A stretch of 64,000 nucleotides of DNA from Sodalis ligni (GCF_016865525.2 NZ_CP075169.1:1178337-1242336), one strand, 5' to 3'; shown: positions 8,818 to 17,909, counted from the stretch's first letter. The notes: generated by a model from the sequence alone, not told the origin. Numbers and translations: made by a program.

Positions 8818-9768
8818 TTAACCCGCCGGTTTGCCGGAATCGCGGCGGGTCTTGACCACCGGCTCCAGATTGCCGGCGGAGTGCCTGCCGGCGGTGATGG
8901 ATTTGCCCACCATGACTATCATGACCGCGAGGATAATAATACCCAGCGCCGTCCATTCCGTCCCCGTGAGACGTTCACCGGCGAAACCCATGCCCAGCAG
9001 TACCGCCACCACCGGATTGACATAGGCATAGCTGGTGGCCAGCGCCGGACGGGCGTGTTTGAGGAGGAACATATAGGCGCTGATGGCAATGATTGAACCG
9101 AACAGGATCAAATAGCCCACCGCCAGAATACCGGGCATATCCGGCATCCGCACCAGCCGTTCGCCGCTGATGCGGCTGGCGCAAAGCAGTACCGTCCCGG
9201 CCACCAGCATCTCCATTGCTCCGGCCATCAAACCTTGCGGCAGCTGGAGTTTGCTTCCCCATATGGAGCCGAACGCCCAGCTGATGGAGCCGACGATCAA
9301 CAGCATAGCTCCCAGCGGATGTTCAGTGAGATTGCCGGACGTATTCAACAAGATAATCCCCGCCAGTCCGGTGGCAATGCCCAGCCATTCAAGCCCGGTG
9401 GCGCGGATGCCCCACAGGCTGCCAAAAGCCACGGTGAACAGCGGCACGGTGGCGACCACCACGGCGGCAATGCCGGACGGCACCTGCATATGCTCCGCCA
9501 CGGTGACCAGCCCGTTGCCGATGGCCAGCAGCAATATGCCTATCGCGCCGGCGTTCACCGTCTGGCGCAGGGTGGGAAGACGGTCGCCTTTAAGCAGCAG
9601 CACCGTCAGCAACAGGGCGCCGGCCAGGAAAAACCGGACTCCGGCCATCATCAGCGGCGGCCAGGCGCCGACGCCGACGCGGATAAAATAATAGGTGGAA
9701 CCCCAAATGACATAGAGCGTAAACAGGGCCAGGGCGAGTTTGAAACCGGGCGAATCCTTTAAGCGCAT
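8818..9768 (-). CDS. yedA: EamA-family inner-membrane transporter YedA
   Basis: 316-residue drug/metabolite transporter with ten predicted membrane helices in two EamA repeats. The N-terminal segment LYVIWGSTYYFIR and the second-half segments SWAFGSIWGSKL and YAYVNPVVAVLLG match YedA of E. coli. The true substrate is not established; YedA-type proteins are thought to export metabolites or amino acid derivatives. It is divergent from an Lrp/AsnC-type regulator (start 9920), the usual arrangement when such a regulator controls an amino-acid exporter, so control by that gene is likely by context. Confidence 0.9.
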   Translation of the reverse strand: MRLKDSPGFKLALALFTLYVIWGSTYYFIRVGVGAWPPLMMAGVRFFLAGALLLTVLLLKGDRLPTLRQTVNAGAIGILLLAIGNGLVTVAEHMQVPSGIAAVVVATVPLFTVAFGSLWGIRATGLEWLGIATGLAGIILLNTSGNLTEHPLGAMLLIVGSISWAFGSIWGSKLQLPQGLMAGAMEMLVAGTVLLCASRISGERLVRMPDMPGILAVGYLILFGSIIAISAYMFLLKHARPALATSYAYVNPVVAVLLGMGFAGERLTGTEWTALGIIILAVMIVMVGKSITAGRHSAGNLEPVVKTRRDSGKPAG

Positions 9769-9919
9769 TTTTTTTCCTGTAAATGTCTGGCAATTGAATC
9801 CTAACTTAACCTATTTTATTAGCACTCAATGAGGTATTTATGCACCGTTTACCCGATGAAAGCACGGGAAAACCACCAATATACCTTCGATTCAACGTTC
9901 AACGGCCGGCGGACAAAAT

Positions 9920-10357
9920 ATGGATAAATTCGACGAATTGATATTGCACGCGCTGATGGAAAACGGGCGATTGAGCTATGCCGAGCTGGCGCGCCGGGTG
10001 AACCTTTCACCGCCGGCGGTGGCCGAACGCGTGGCCAAGCTGGAAGCAAAAAAAGTCATCACCGGCTACCATGCCCATATCAATCTGGAAAAAATGGGGC
10101 TGGATATCTCTTTTATTGTTGAACTGCGTCTTAATCATAACCACTGGCAGAATATCCTGCAGGCATTGACCCAGATGCCGCAGATTTTGCAGTGCTACCG
10201 GGTCACCGGCGAAGCCTGCGTGATGATAAGGGGCGCGGTGCGCAATATGGCGGCTTTGGAAGCTTTTATCGAAGAAGTCAGCCGTTTTGGGGCCACCAAA
10301 ACGTCCATCATCCTGTCGGCACCGGTAGAACGTATCGCGCCGCTGTCGCTGAGCTAA
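9920..10357 (+). CDS. Lrp/AsnC-family transcriptional regulator
   Basis: 145-residue protein with an N-terminal winged helix (about residues 3-60: DELILHALMENGRLSYAEL, then the recognition helix in SPPAVAERVAKLE) and a C-terminal RAM ligand-binding domain with the LQCYRVTGEACVMI strand. Such proteins form octamers that bend DNA and respond to amino acids. It faces yedA across a ~150-bp divergent promoter region and probably controls it. The effector amino acid cannot be read from the sequence. Confidence 0.92.
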   Translation: MDKFDELILHALMENGRLSYAELARRVNLSPPAVAERVAKLEAKKVITGYHAHINLEKMGLDISFIVELRLNHNHWQNILQALTQMPQILQCYRVTGEACVMIRGAVRNMAALEAFIEEVSRFGATKTSIILSAPVERIAPLSLS

Positions 10358-10388
10358 TTGCCGAAGGTAAAAACGCTTTCCGGAAAAA

Positions 10389-10460
10389 CGTGATATGCAT
10401 CACATAAATTTGACAGGCCATTCCCTTTTGCTTAGTATGAAAAATGTGATTTACATCACA
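10389..10460 (+). promoter_or_regulatory. Strong sigma-70 promoter flanked by two CRP-type palindromes
   Basis: TTGACA (10410-10415), a 17-base spacer and TAGTAT (10433-10438) make a near-consensus promoter. Two related palindromes flank it: CGTGATATGCATCACA (10389-10404) and TGTGATTTACATCACA (10445-10460), 13 of 16 bases alike and 56 bp apart centre to centre. The second is a perfect TGTGA-N6-TCACA CRP consensus and lies on the expected transcription start, a position that would repress. Downstream is the 27-codon ORF at 10489. Confidence 0.7.
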
Positions 10461-10488
10461 AATTAATAGCTAATTCGAGGAATCTTCC

Positions 10489-10572
10489 ATGAAAGTGCTG
10501 CGCAAAATGAAAGCGTTTTTGAAGAAGCAAGGCGATATACATGCACAGGCCGCCAGGCTCGCCATGTTTTAA
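10489..10572 (+). CDS. Small basic protein, 27 residues
   Basis: An ATG at 10489 behind GAGGAAT opens a 27-codon frame rich in Lys/Arg at the start (MKVLRKMKAF, then LKKQ) and Ala near the end (AQAARLAMF). It could form one amphipathic helix. It sits 50 bases after the -10 of a strong promoter with two CRP-type sites, which is the main reason to think it is expressed. I do not recognise it. Alternatives are a leader peptide or a small RNA in which the frame is incidental. It converges on cho. Confidence 0.55.
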   Translation: MKVLRKMKAFLKKQGDIHAQAARLAMF

Positions 10573-10588
10573 CCAGGCGCATTCACGC

Positions 10589-11452
10589 CTATTCCAGTTC
10601 GATGATCTCATGACGCCCGCTTAAGATCGGCCCGCTGAGGATTTTGTAGCCGTCGCGGTCGAAATTTTTCGCCACTTTATTCAGGGCCGCGGCGTCGGAC
10701 AGGTTGTTTACAGACCCCAGATAATACCAATTGTTCACCACGTGGATTTGGCGAAAACCCGCCCCCTGCTCCACCAGGCCTATTGCCCCCGCATAGGGCC
10801 AGCTGAATATGCGCATCTGCTGCAGCGCGTCCATCAGGCGAAGATGATGCTCCTGCGGCGTCTCCTTACCGCAGCAGGCCCCGGCGCAGCGTCCGAGATG
10901 AAAGCGGAAACAGGGGCGGCCGTGACTGATCCTTTCCAACCCCAGCAGGCTGTAACATAAAAATTCGCTGTCGCCGATATCCAGCAGCCTTTGCTGCGCG
11001 GAATGGCGGTTGGAGAATAGCCCGTATAAATCCGCTGCGCGGGCGAAGTCTATCTCCTTGGCCGAGACAATAACCGGCATACCGTTCACCAATTGGATGG
11101 AGCAGAGCTGGCGGCTGCGCCGCAGCCTCTTGTTATGCAGCGGCTGATATTGCTTGATCATCTGCGCCTCCAGCAACAGCGCGCCGATTTCTCCGGCGGT
11201 GGGATAATAGCTGACGCGCCGGGCCTGGCGCAGCATGCGCGCTTCCTCGGCGGTACGAAAATGGGACATCACCCGGCTGCGGATATTGATGCTTTTACCG
11301 ATATACAGCGGCATGACGTCGCTGTCGCCATGGAAAACGTACACGCCGGGGGCGGCGGGGAGACTGTCGATAAATGAACGCAGATGTTCCGGATACTGAT
11401 AAATCTCGGCGGGATCGAATTCCCGCCGGACGGTGGTGAGACGCTTGCGCAC
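10589..11452 (-). CDS. cho: Excinuclease Cho (UvrC homologue)
   Basis: 287-residue endonuclease homologous to the N-terminal half of UvrC. It makes the 3' incision during nucleotide excision repair of bulky lesions with UvrAB. The GIY-YIG nuclease domain occupies about residues 30-110 (APGVYVFHGD, then LYIGKSINIRSRVMSHF), followed by a Cys-rich segment RPCFRFHLGRCAGACCG typical of UvrC/Cho. Length is close to E. coli Cho (295 aa). A consensus LexA box lies 19-34 bases upstream of the start, so it is SOS-induced. Confidence 0.95.
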   Translation of the reverse strand: MRKRLTTVRREFDPAEIYQYPEHLRSFIDSLPAAPGVYVFHGDSDVMPLYIGKSINIRSRVMSHFRTAEEARMLRQARRVSYYPTAGEIGALLLEAQMIKQYQPLHNKRLRRSRQLCSIQLVNGMPVIVSAKEIDFARAADLYGLFSNRHSAQQRLLDIGDSEFLCYSLLGLERISHGRPCFRFHLGRCAGACCGKETPQEHHLRLMDALQQMRIFSWPYAGAIGLVEQGAGFRQIHVVNNWYYLGSVNNLSDAAALNKVAKNFDRDGYKILSGPILSGRHEIIELE

Positions 11453-11470
11453 TGAATAAAACCCGCTCTA

Positions 11471-11486
11471 CTGTTGTTTTGTACAG
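11471..11486 (-). promoter_or_regulatory. LexA box upstream of cho
   Basis: CTGTTGTTTTGTACAG has the exact CTGT-N8-ACAG form of the enterobacterial LexA operator and lies just upstream of cho, a known SOS gene. Confidence 0.88.
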
Positions 11487-11640
11487 CATAGCAGGTTATA
11501 TTTTAACATAACAGCCTAAAATATCGCCGGCAGGGTAGAAAATGAGCATATCCTGCCGGAAAATCCACGCTGACGCTATTGCCGGCTAGGGCAAGCCATC
11601 TGCCGCCCGGTTCCGCCTGGGGAAGGCAGCGCGGACGCCA

Positions 11641-12114
11641 TCAGTGCTTATGCCCGTGATCGTGGCCACCGCGGAGCGTTGGGGACGGGTTGGCGTCAAC
11701 CGCCAGTTCCGCCGCCTCCAGCGGAATCAGGTTGATGCTGCCGTGGCGCACGCCGGTCTGGGCAATCACCGACTGGGCAAACTCAGTCAGTTGCCGCAGC
11801 GGTCCGCGCAAAATAGCGGTTTCCACGCATTCGTCATGGCTCAGATGGGCATGCATGGTGGAAATGGTCAGTTCATGATGATCATGCTGAAGTTCGGTAA
11901 GACGGGCGGACAGCTGGCGTTCGTGGTGGTCGTAGACATAGCTGAGTATGGCAATAAAGGGCGTATTCACGTCGCTGGCGGCCACCTGGCGTCCCAGCTC
12001 GCGCCGCAGCATATCGCGGAAGGCTTCGGAGCGGCTGGCGTAGCCGTTGCGCCGCATTAATTCGTCGAAAGCGAGCGCCAGCTCATCGTCCAGGGAAAGG
12101 GTCAAACGTTGCAT
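11641..12114 (-). CDS. nikR: Nickel-responsive regulator NikR
   Basis: 157-residue ribbon-helix-helix repressor. Residues 1-45 form the DNA-binding part (MQRLTLSLDDEL, then RSEAFRDMLRREL); the rest is an ACT-like nickel-binding tetramer domain. The nickel ligands are in DHHELTISTMHAHLSHDECVE (three His and one Cys in the NikR pattern). A His-rich tail (GGHDHGHKH) may add weak metal binding. It lies 70 bp downstream of urtE on the same strand, so it may be read through from the urea-transporter operon. No nikABCDE is in the window. The pairing makes sense because urease is a nickel enzyme, although no ure genes are visible. Confidence 0.93.
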   Translation of the reverse strand: MQRLTLSLDDELALAFDELMRRNGYASRSEAFRDMLRRELGRQVAASDVNTPFIAILSYVYDHHERQLSARLTELQHDHHELTISTMHAHLSHDECVETAILRGPLRQLTEFAQSVIAQTGVRHGSINLIPLEAAELAVDANPSPTLRGGHDHGHKH

Positions 12115-12184
12115 GTCTTTGTTCCGGGTTAAAGGCTATAAGCCAGTGTGAAACATTTTTATCCCCAATCATAGACGCAGTATG

Positions 12185-12883
12185 TTAAATGGTGACCAAT
12201 CCCCGCACTCCTTCCGCCTCCATATCCGCTCCGCGCCCGCGCTGCACGATCTGGCCGCGGGACATGACCAGATAACTGTCCGCCAGGGCGGCGGCAAAAT
12301 CATAAAACTGTTCCACCAGTAAAATGGCCATATCTCCCCGGGCCGCCAGGGTTTTGATGACGAGGCCGATCTCCTTGATAACCGAGGGCTGTATGCCTTC
12401 AGTGGGTTCATCGAGGATCAATAATTGCGGCCGGCAGGCCAGGGCGCGGGCGATGGCCAGTTGCTGCTGCTGGCCGCCGGAGAGATCGCCGCCGCGCCTT
12501 TGTTTCATTTCAGCCAGTATGGGAAACAGCGAATAGACTTCCGCCGGCGGCTGTTTAGCCTGGGCGCCCGGAAAGCGCGATAAGCCCAGCAGGATGTTCT
12601 CCTCCACCGTCATGCGCGGAAAGATTTCCCGTCCCTGCGGCACATAGGCGATACCCGCCTGGACGCGCTGGTGGGTTTTGCGCCCGTTTATCAGCTCGCC
12701 CTGCCAGCGGATGCGGCCGGTTTTAACCGGCAGCAGTCCCATCAGGCATTTGAGCAGGGTGGTTTTACCCACGCCATTGCGTCCCAGCAGGCAGGTGACC
12801 TGGCCGACGCGCGCCTCAAACGACAGGCCGCGCAGGATATGGCTGCCGCCGTAAAACTGATTCAACTCTTCCACCTGCAGCAT
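12185..12883 (-). CDS. urtE: Urea ABC transporter ATP-binding subunit UrtE
   Basis: 232-residue LivF-type ATPase of the urea importer. Walker A is GRNGVGKTTLLK, the signature LSGGQQQQLAIAR and Walker B LLILDEPTEGIQPS, the last being characteristic of UrtE. It hydrolyses ATP at the inner membrane together with UrtD. It is the last urt gene, 57 bp after urtD, and nikR follows. Confidence 0.94.
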   Translation of the reverse strand: MLQVEELNQFYGGSHILRGLSFEARVGQVTCLLGRNGVGKTTLLKCLMGLLPVKTGRIRWQGELINGRKTHQRVQAGIAYVPQGREIFPRMTVEENILLGLSRFPGAQAKQPPAEVYSLFPILAEMKQRRGGDLSGGQQQQLAIARALACRPQLLILDEPTEGIQPSVIKEIGLVIKTLAARGDMAILLVEQFYDFAAALADSYLVMSRGQIVQRGRGADMEAEGVRGLVTI

Positions 12884-12940
12884 CCGGTTTCTCCCCAGGT
12901 AAAAATTTGGTTTCCCCGCTATCGCCCCAACGGAATGCGA

Positions 12941-13732
12941 TTATCGCCCCAGATAGACTTCAATCACCTGCTCATTGGCCTGGACTTCCCGGAGCGATCC
13001 CTCCGCCAATACCTGGCCCTGGTGCAACACCGTGACATGGTCGGCGATGGTTTCCACAAATCCCATATCGTGCTCCACCACCATAAGCGAGTGCTTACCC
13101 GCCAGCGAGCGGAACAGCTCGGCGGTATAGGCGGTTTCGGCATCGGTCATGCCGGCGGCGGGCTCATCCAGCAACAGCAGATGCGGTTCCTGCACCAGCA
13201 GCATACCTATTTCAAGGAATTGTTTTTGTCCGTGGGACAGCATGCCGGCCGCGCGATGCCGCTCATGGCTCAGGCGCAGCGTCGATAGCATGGCGTCAAT
13301 GCGGTCCCGCTGTTCGCTGGTGAGTTTATTGCGCAAACAGGCCCAGACCGATTTATCGGTTTTCAGCGCCAGTTCCAGGTTTTCAAATACCGTCAAGGCT
13401 TCAAATACCGTCGGCTTCTGAAATTTACGGCCGATGCCGGCCCGGGCTATTTGGGTCGGGCTGAGCCGGGTCAGATCGGTCTGCTGATCGTAAATGGCCC
13501 GGCCGCTCTGGGGACGGGTTTTACCGGTGATGACATCCATCAGCGTAGTCTTGCCGGCGCCGTTGGGTCCGATAACGCAGCGCAGTTCGCCGACGCCTAT
13601 CTGAAAGGAGAGGGAGGTTAGGGCGCGAAAACCGTCGAAGCTGACGTTGATGTTTTCCAGCGACAGCACCGGGTCGCGCCGGTCCCGCCTGGCGTCCGCC
13701 GGATAGGTTTGCGTCAGTAGGCCTTCATTCAT
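12941..13732 (-). CDS. urtD: Urea ABC transporter ATP-binding subunit UrtD
   Basis: 263-residue LivG-type ATPase with Walker A GPNGAGKTTLMD, signature LSHGQKQFLEIG and Walker B LLLLDEPAAGM. The LSHGQKQ variant and the DVITGKTRPQSG segment are typical of UrtD. Its ATG overlaps the urtC stop by four bases (ATGA), indicating translational coupling. It works as a heterodimer with UrtE. Confidence 0.95.
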   Translation of the reverse strand: MNEGLLTQTYPADARRDRRDPVLSLENINVSFDGFRALTSLSFQIGVGELRCVIGPNGAGKTTLMDVITGKTRPQSGRAIYDQQTDLTRLSPTQIARAGIGRKFQKPTVFEALTVFENLELALKTDKSVWACLRNKLTSEQRDRIDAMLSTLRLSHERHRAAGMLSHGQKQFLEIGMLLVQEPHLLLLDEPAAGMTDAETAYTAELFRSLAGKHSLMVVEHDMGFVETIADHVTVLHQGQVLAEGSLREVQANEQVIEVYLGR

Positions 13733-14805
13733 AAGCCCCTCCTTTTACGCAGCAGGCCGATGACGCCCTGGGGCAACAGCAGGGTGACCACGATAAACAT
13801 CAGGCCGAGAAACAGCTGCCAATATTCCGGCATCGCCACCGTGAACCAGCTTTTGGCGCCATTGACGATGCCGGCCCCCAGCAAAGGGCCGATCAGGGTG
13901 CCCCGCCCGCCCAGCGCCACCCAGATCGCCGCTTCAATGGAGTTGGTGGGGGACATTTCCCCCGGATTGATGATCCCCACCTGCGGCACATACAGCGCGC
14001 CCGCCAGACCGCACAGTACCGCCGACAGGGTCCAGATGAACAGCTTGAAGCCCTTGGGATCGTAACCGCAGAACACCAGGCGGTTTTCCGCGTCCCGTAT
14101 CGCCGTCAGCACCCGGCCGAACTTGCTTTGCGCCAGGGCGAAACCCAGCAATAAACTGGCGGCCAACAGCAGTACCGTTACCATGAACAGTGCGATCCGG
14201 GTGGACGTGGCGGTCACCGAATAGCCCAGTAGGGTGGTAAAACCGGTAAAACCGTTATTACCGCCAAAACCGGTCTCATTGCGGAAAAACAGCAGCATGG
14301 CGGCATAGGTCAGCGCCTGGGTCATGATGGAAAAATAGACCCCTTTGATTCTCGAACGAAACGAAAAATAACCGAAAACCAGCGCCAGCAGGCCGGGGGC
14401 CAGGATAATCAGACAGAGCGCCCAGGCGAAATGCTCGGTGCCGGTCCAGTACCACGGCAGTTGTGTCCAGGATAAAAAGGACATAAACGGCGGCAAACCG
14501 TCCCCAGCCGCCTGGCGCATAAGGTACATGCCCATGCCGTAGCCCCCCAGCGCGAAAAACAGCCCGTGTCCCAGGGACAGCAGCCCGGCGTAGCCCCACA
14601 CCAGATCCAGGGCGATGGCCACCACGGCATAGCAGAGGATTTTACCCACCAGTGTCAGGGTATAGGTGGAGATGGCCAGCGGATGCCCCTCGGGCAGCAG
14701 GGCCAGCAGCGGGAAAATCACCAGCGCGATAAAGCCCAGTCCGGTGAGCGTGATGGCGATGCGCGGCGCTTTTTGCACCGCGGTTATGGTTAAGGGCTGG
14801 CTCAT
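13729..14805 (-). CDS. urtC: Urea ABC transporter permease UrtC
   Basis: 358-residue LivM-type inner-membrane permease with about ten helices. Seen: VWGYAGLLSLGHGLFFALGGYGMGMYL, and FGRVLTAIRDAENRLVFCGYDP, the cytoplasmic coupling segment, then WVALGGRGTLIGPLLGAG. Together with UrtB it forms the urea channel. It overlaps urtB by one base and urtD by four. Confidence 0.95.
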   Translation of the reverse strand: MSQPLTITAVQKAPRIAITLTGLGFIALVIFPLLALLPEGHPLAISTYTLTLVGKILCYAVVAIALDLVWGYAGLLSLGHGLFFALGGYGMGMYLMRQAAGDGLPPFMSFLSWTQLPWYWTGTEHFAWALCLIILAPGLLALVFGYFSFRSRIKGVYFSIMTQALTYAAMLLFFRNETGFGGNNGFTGFTTLLGYSVTATSTRIALFMVTVLLLAASLLLGFALAQSKFGRVLTAIRDAENRLVFCGYDPKGFKLFIWTLSAVLCGLAGALYVPQVGIINPGEMSPTNSIEAAIWVALGGRGTLIGPLLGAGIVNGAKSWFTVAMPEYWQLFLGLMFIVVTLLLPQGVIGLLRKRRGL

Positions 14806-16385
14806 CAGTCAATCACCCGGCCTTTCACGGCGAACAGACCCTGCGGCCGCTTTTGGATAAACAGTACAATCAATGCCAGGATAAGGATTTTACCCAGCAC
14901 GGCGCCGATCTCCGGCTCAAGGATTTTGTTGACGATACCCAGCCCGAACGCGGCCGCCACGGTACCCGCCAACTGGCCCACGCCCCCCAGCACCACCACC
15001 AGGAACGAATCGATAATATAACCCTGGCCCAGTTCGGGTCCGACATTGCCCAATTGGGACAACGCGACGCCCCCCAGGCCGGCGATGCCGGAACCCAGGC
15101 CGAAGGCCAGCATATCCACCCGGCCGGTGGGAACGCCGCAGCAGGCGGCCATGGCCCGGTTTTGGGTTACCGCACGGATATTCATACCCAGCCGGGTTTT
15201 ATTCAGCAGCAGCCAGCACAGCGCCAGTACGGCGAGCACAAACAAAATTACCGCTATGCGGTTCCAGGGCAAGACCAGATTCGGCAGCAGTTGAATACCG
15301 CCGGACAGCCAGTCAGGATTGGCCACCTCCACGTTTTGGGCGCCGAACAGCATGCGGACTCCCTGGATAAGCACCAGGCTGATACCCCAGGTAGCCAGTA
15401 GGGTTTCCAGCGGGCGGCCGTAAAGGTGGCGTATCACCGTGCGCTCCAGCAGCATGCCGATGCCGCCGGTGACGGCAAAGGCCACCGGCAGGGCCGCCAG
15501 CGGATAAAAAGCCAGTAATTGCGGGGTAAACTGCTGCATCAGCATCTGTACCAGATAGGTAGAATAGGCGCCGAGCATTAGCATTTCGCCATGGGCCATA
15601 TTGATTACCCCCAGCAGGCCGTAGGTAATGGCCAGTCCCAGCGCCGCCAGCAATAATATCGAACCCAGCGAGAGTCCGGTAAAGGCCTGGCCCAGCAGGT
15701 CTCCCAACAGCAGCCGATGCCTTACCTGTTTTAAACTGTTGATAGCGGCGGCACGGACCTGGGCATCGGGTTCGGTGTTAACGTTGGTGAGGGATACCAG
15801 ACGCGCCTGGGTATCCGGATCGCCGGATTGGCCCAATAGCGTCACCGCCTGGAGCCGCACCTGGGGATTGGCATCGTTTAATTGCAGATTGGCCAGGGCG
15901 GCCAGCAACGCACCGTGCACCGACGGATCCTGCTCCGCTTTTAAACGGGCGGTCAGCAACGGCAACTGGTCCGCCTGGGCTTCCCGTTGCAATACCTTGG
16001 CGGCCTGTAGCCGCACGCGGGGATCGTTGCTGACCAGCTGATGAGCGGACAGCGCATTGGCGATAAGATTGCGCAGCCGGTTATTCAGCCAGACTTTTTT
16101 AACCGCGCCCTGCGGTTTGCCATCGCCTTCCATGGGCAACAGCTGCGTATCCCTTTGGATAAAAGGCCGGCCCGCCTCGTCGATAACCACCTCTTCCCGC
16201 CGCAATGACTCCAGCAACGGTAAACGCGAGGCATCCGGCGCCACGGACCAGTTTTCCAGCATCTTGGCCTGCATGCTGCGGTTTGCAGCGACAAAATCGG
16301 CGGCGGGACCGGCTAAGGCCCCCAGCGGCTGGCATAAGCACAATGCCAGGGCTACCCACCGTAATAAACGAATTAAACCGCTCAT
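14805..16385 (-). CDS. urtB: Urea ABC transporter permease UrtB
   Basis: 526-residue permease with the UrtB-specific architecture: a signal-like N-terminus (residues 1-25), a ~200-residue periplasmic region with HEAT-like repeats (DANPQVRLQAVTLLGQSGD), then a LivH-type membrane domain (GLLGVINMAHGEMLMLGAY, VVVLGGVGQLAGTV). The start at 16385 is chosen over an upstream frame extension because it places the signal segment first and has GGGTGA before it. It lies 82 bp after urtA. Confidence 0.94.
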   Translation of the reverse strand: MSGLIRLLRWVALALCLCQPLGALAGPAADFVAANRSMQAKMLENWSVAPDASRLPLLESLRREEVVIDEAGRPFIQRDTQLLPMEGDGKPQGAVKKVWLNNRLRNLIANALSAHQLVSNDPRVRLQAAKVLQREAQADQLPLLTARLKAEQDPSVHGALLAALANLQLNDANPQVRLQAVTLLGQSGDPDTQARLVSLTNVNTEPDAQVRAAAINSLKQVRHRLLLGDLLGQAFTGLSLGSILLLAALGLAITYGLLGVINMAHGEMLMLGAYSTYLVQMLMQQFTPQLLAFYPLAALPVAFAVTGGIGMLLERTVIRHLYGRPLETLLATWGISLVLIQGVRMLFGAQNVEVANPDWLSGGIQLLPNLVLPWNRIAVILFVLAVLALCWLLLNKTRLGMNIRAVTQNRAMAACCGVPTGRVDMLAFGLGSGIAGLGGVALSQLGNVGPELGQGYIIDSFLVVVLGGVGQLAGTVAAAFGLGIVNKILEPEIGAVLGKILILALIVLFIQKRPQGLFAVKGRVID

Positions 16386-16467
16386 GATATTCACCCGTTC
16401 TGGCGCCGGAATAATCAGGCGCCGGCCACGCTCCGGCACCCATACCCTCTCGCTGGCTTTACTCAGA

Positions 16468-17736
16468 TCACATGGCGCTTTTCACCGGATGATCCGGTTT
16501 TTTCTCATCGCCGGGAATATAGGGGCTCCAAGGCTGGGCGCGAATCGGTTTATCCGTCTGCCAGACCACGTTGAACTGGCCGTTATCCTCGATCTCGCCA
16601 ATCATGACCGGCTTATGGAGGTGGTGATTGGTCTTATCCATGGTCAGCGTGAAGCCTGACGGCGCCGCGTAGGTCTGTCCCGCCATGGCCGCCCGGACCT
16701 TATCCACGTCCGTTGACTTGGCTTTTTCCACCGCCTGGGCCCACATATGAATGCCCACGTAGGTGGCTTCCATGGGGTCGTTGGTCACCACCGTAGCGGC
16801 ATTGGGCAGATTATGGGCTTTGGCATAGGCCCGGTAATCGGCGACAAATTTCTTGTTGGTGGGATTATCCACCGACTCGAAATAGTTCCAGGCCGCCAGA
16901 TTGCCCACCAGCGGTTTGGTATCGATACCCCGCAGTTCTTCCTCGCCTACCGAGAAGGCGATAACCGGAACGTCGGTGGCCTTGATGCCCTGGTTGGCCA
17001 GCTCTTTATAGAACGGCACGTTGGAATCGCCGTTAATAGTGGAAATGACCGCGGTTTTACCGCCGGCGGAGAATTTCTTGATATTGGCGACGATGGTCTG
17101 ATAATCGCTGTAGCCGAAGGGGGTATAGACTTCTTCGATATCTTTATCCGCCACGCCTTTGGAATGCAGGAACGAGCGCAGGATCTTGTTGGTGGTGCGG
17201 GGATAGACATAATCGGTACCGAGCAGGAAGAAGCGTTTGGCGCCGCCGCCATCTTCGCTCATGAGATATTCCACCGCCGGGATAGCCTGCTGGTTAGGGG
17301 CCGCGCCGGTATAAAATACGTTCGGCGACATCTCTTCCCCTTCATATTGCACCGGATAGAACAACAGGCCGTTCAGCTCTTCAAACACCGGCAGCACTGA
17401 TTTTCGCGATACCGAGGTCCAGCAGCCGAACACCACCGCCACTTTGTCCTGGGTTAACAGCTGACGGGCTTTCTCGGCAAACAGAGGCCAATTCGACGCG
17501 GGATCCACCACCACCGGCTCCAGCTGTTTACCTAAAACCCCGCCGTGGGCATTGATATCATCAATGGTCATCAGGGCCACATCTTTCAGCGGCGTTTCAG
17601 AAATCGCCATGGTGCCGGACAGTGAATGCATTATGCCGACTTTGATGGTATCCGCGGCCAGGGCGCCCCAACTGATGCCCATGCCGATAACGGTAGCGGA
17701 GAGGGCAAAGGCTTTAAGCAAACTACGTCGTTGCAT
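16468..17736 (-). CDS. urtA: Urea ABC transporter substrate-binding protein UrtA
   Basis: 422-residue periplasmic urea-binding protein. The N-terminus MQRRSLLKAFALS resembles a twin-arginine signal, with predicted cleavage after GALAA. Family segments: GIMHSLSGTMAISETPLKD, VFGCWTSVSRKSVLPVFE, LLFYPVQYEGEE and SFLHSKGVADKDI. The start at 17736 follows TTTGGAGTG; an in-frame extension to 17988 lacks a ribosome site and would bury the signal. It is the first gene of urtABCDE. A consensus sigma-54 promoter lies about 155-175 bases upstream, so expression probably rises under nitrogen limitation through NtrC. Confidence 0.95.
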   Translation of the reverse strand: MQRRSLLKAFALSATVIGMGISWGALAADTIKVGIMHSLSGTMAISETPLKDVALMTIDDINAHGGVLGKQLEPVVVDPASNWPLFAEKARQLLTQDKVAVVFGCWTSVSRKSVLPVFEELNGLLFYPVQYEGEEMSPNVFYTGAAPNQQAIPAVEYLMSEDGGGAKRFFLLGTDYVYPRTTNKILRSFLHSKGVADKDIEEVYTPFGYSDYQTIVANIKKFSAGGKTAVISTINGDSNVPFYKELANQGIKATDVPVIAFSVGEEELRGIDTKPLVGNLAAWNYFESVDNPTNKKFVADYRAYAKAHNLPNAATVVTNDPMEATYVGIHMWAQAVEKAKSTDVDKVRAAMAGQTYAAPSGFTLTMDKTNHHLHKPVMIGEIEDNGQFNVVWQTDKPIRAQPWSPYIPGDEKKPDHPVKSAM

Positions 17737-17892
17737 ACAATTCACTCCAAAATGAGTTGTGGATAAACATAAACGGCCCGTTGTAAAGGGTGACAATGTC
17801 TTTTGATGCCGCGATAGTGATTGCCGGTTCGGCCTGCCTGGCGTCCGGCGGTTACGCTTTGCCCCTGCGGTGGCCGGGGATGCATTGAGCAA

Positions 17893-17909
17893 AGCAAACG
17901 CCGTGCCAG
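17893..17909 (-). promoter_or_regulatory. Sigma-54 (RpoN) promoter of the urt operon
   Basis: On the reverse strand CTGGCACGGCGTTTGCT matches the sigma-54 consensus YTGGCACGRNNNTTGCW at every defined position (-24 GG and -12 GC correctly spaced). It directs transcription toward urtA. About 60 bases further upstream, TGCACCA at 17971-17977 begins an imperfect NtrC-like dyad. Nitrogen control of urea uptake is well established in other bacteria. Confidence 0.85.
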
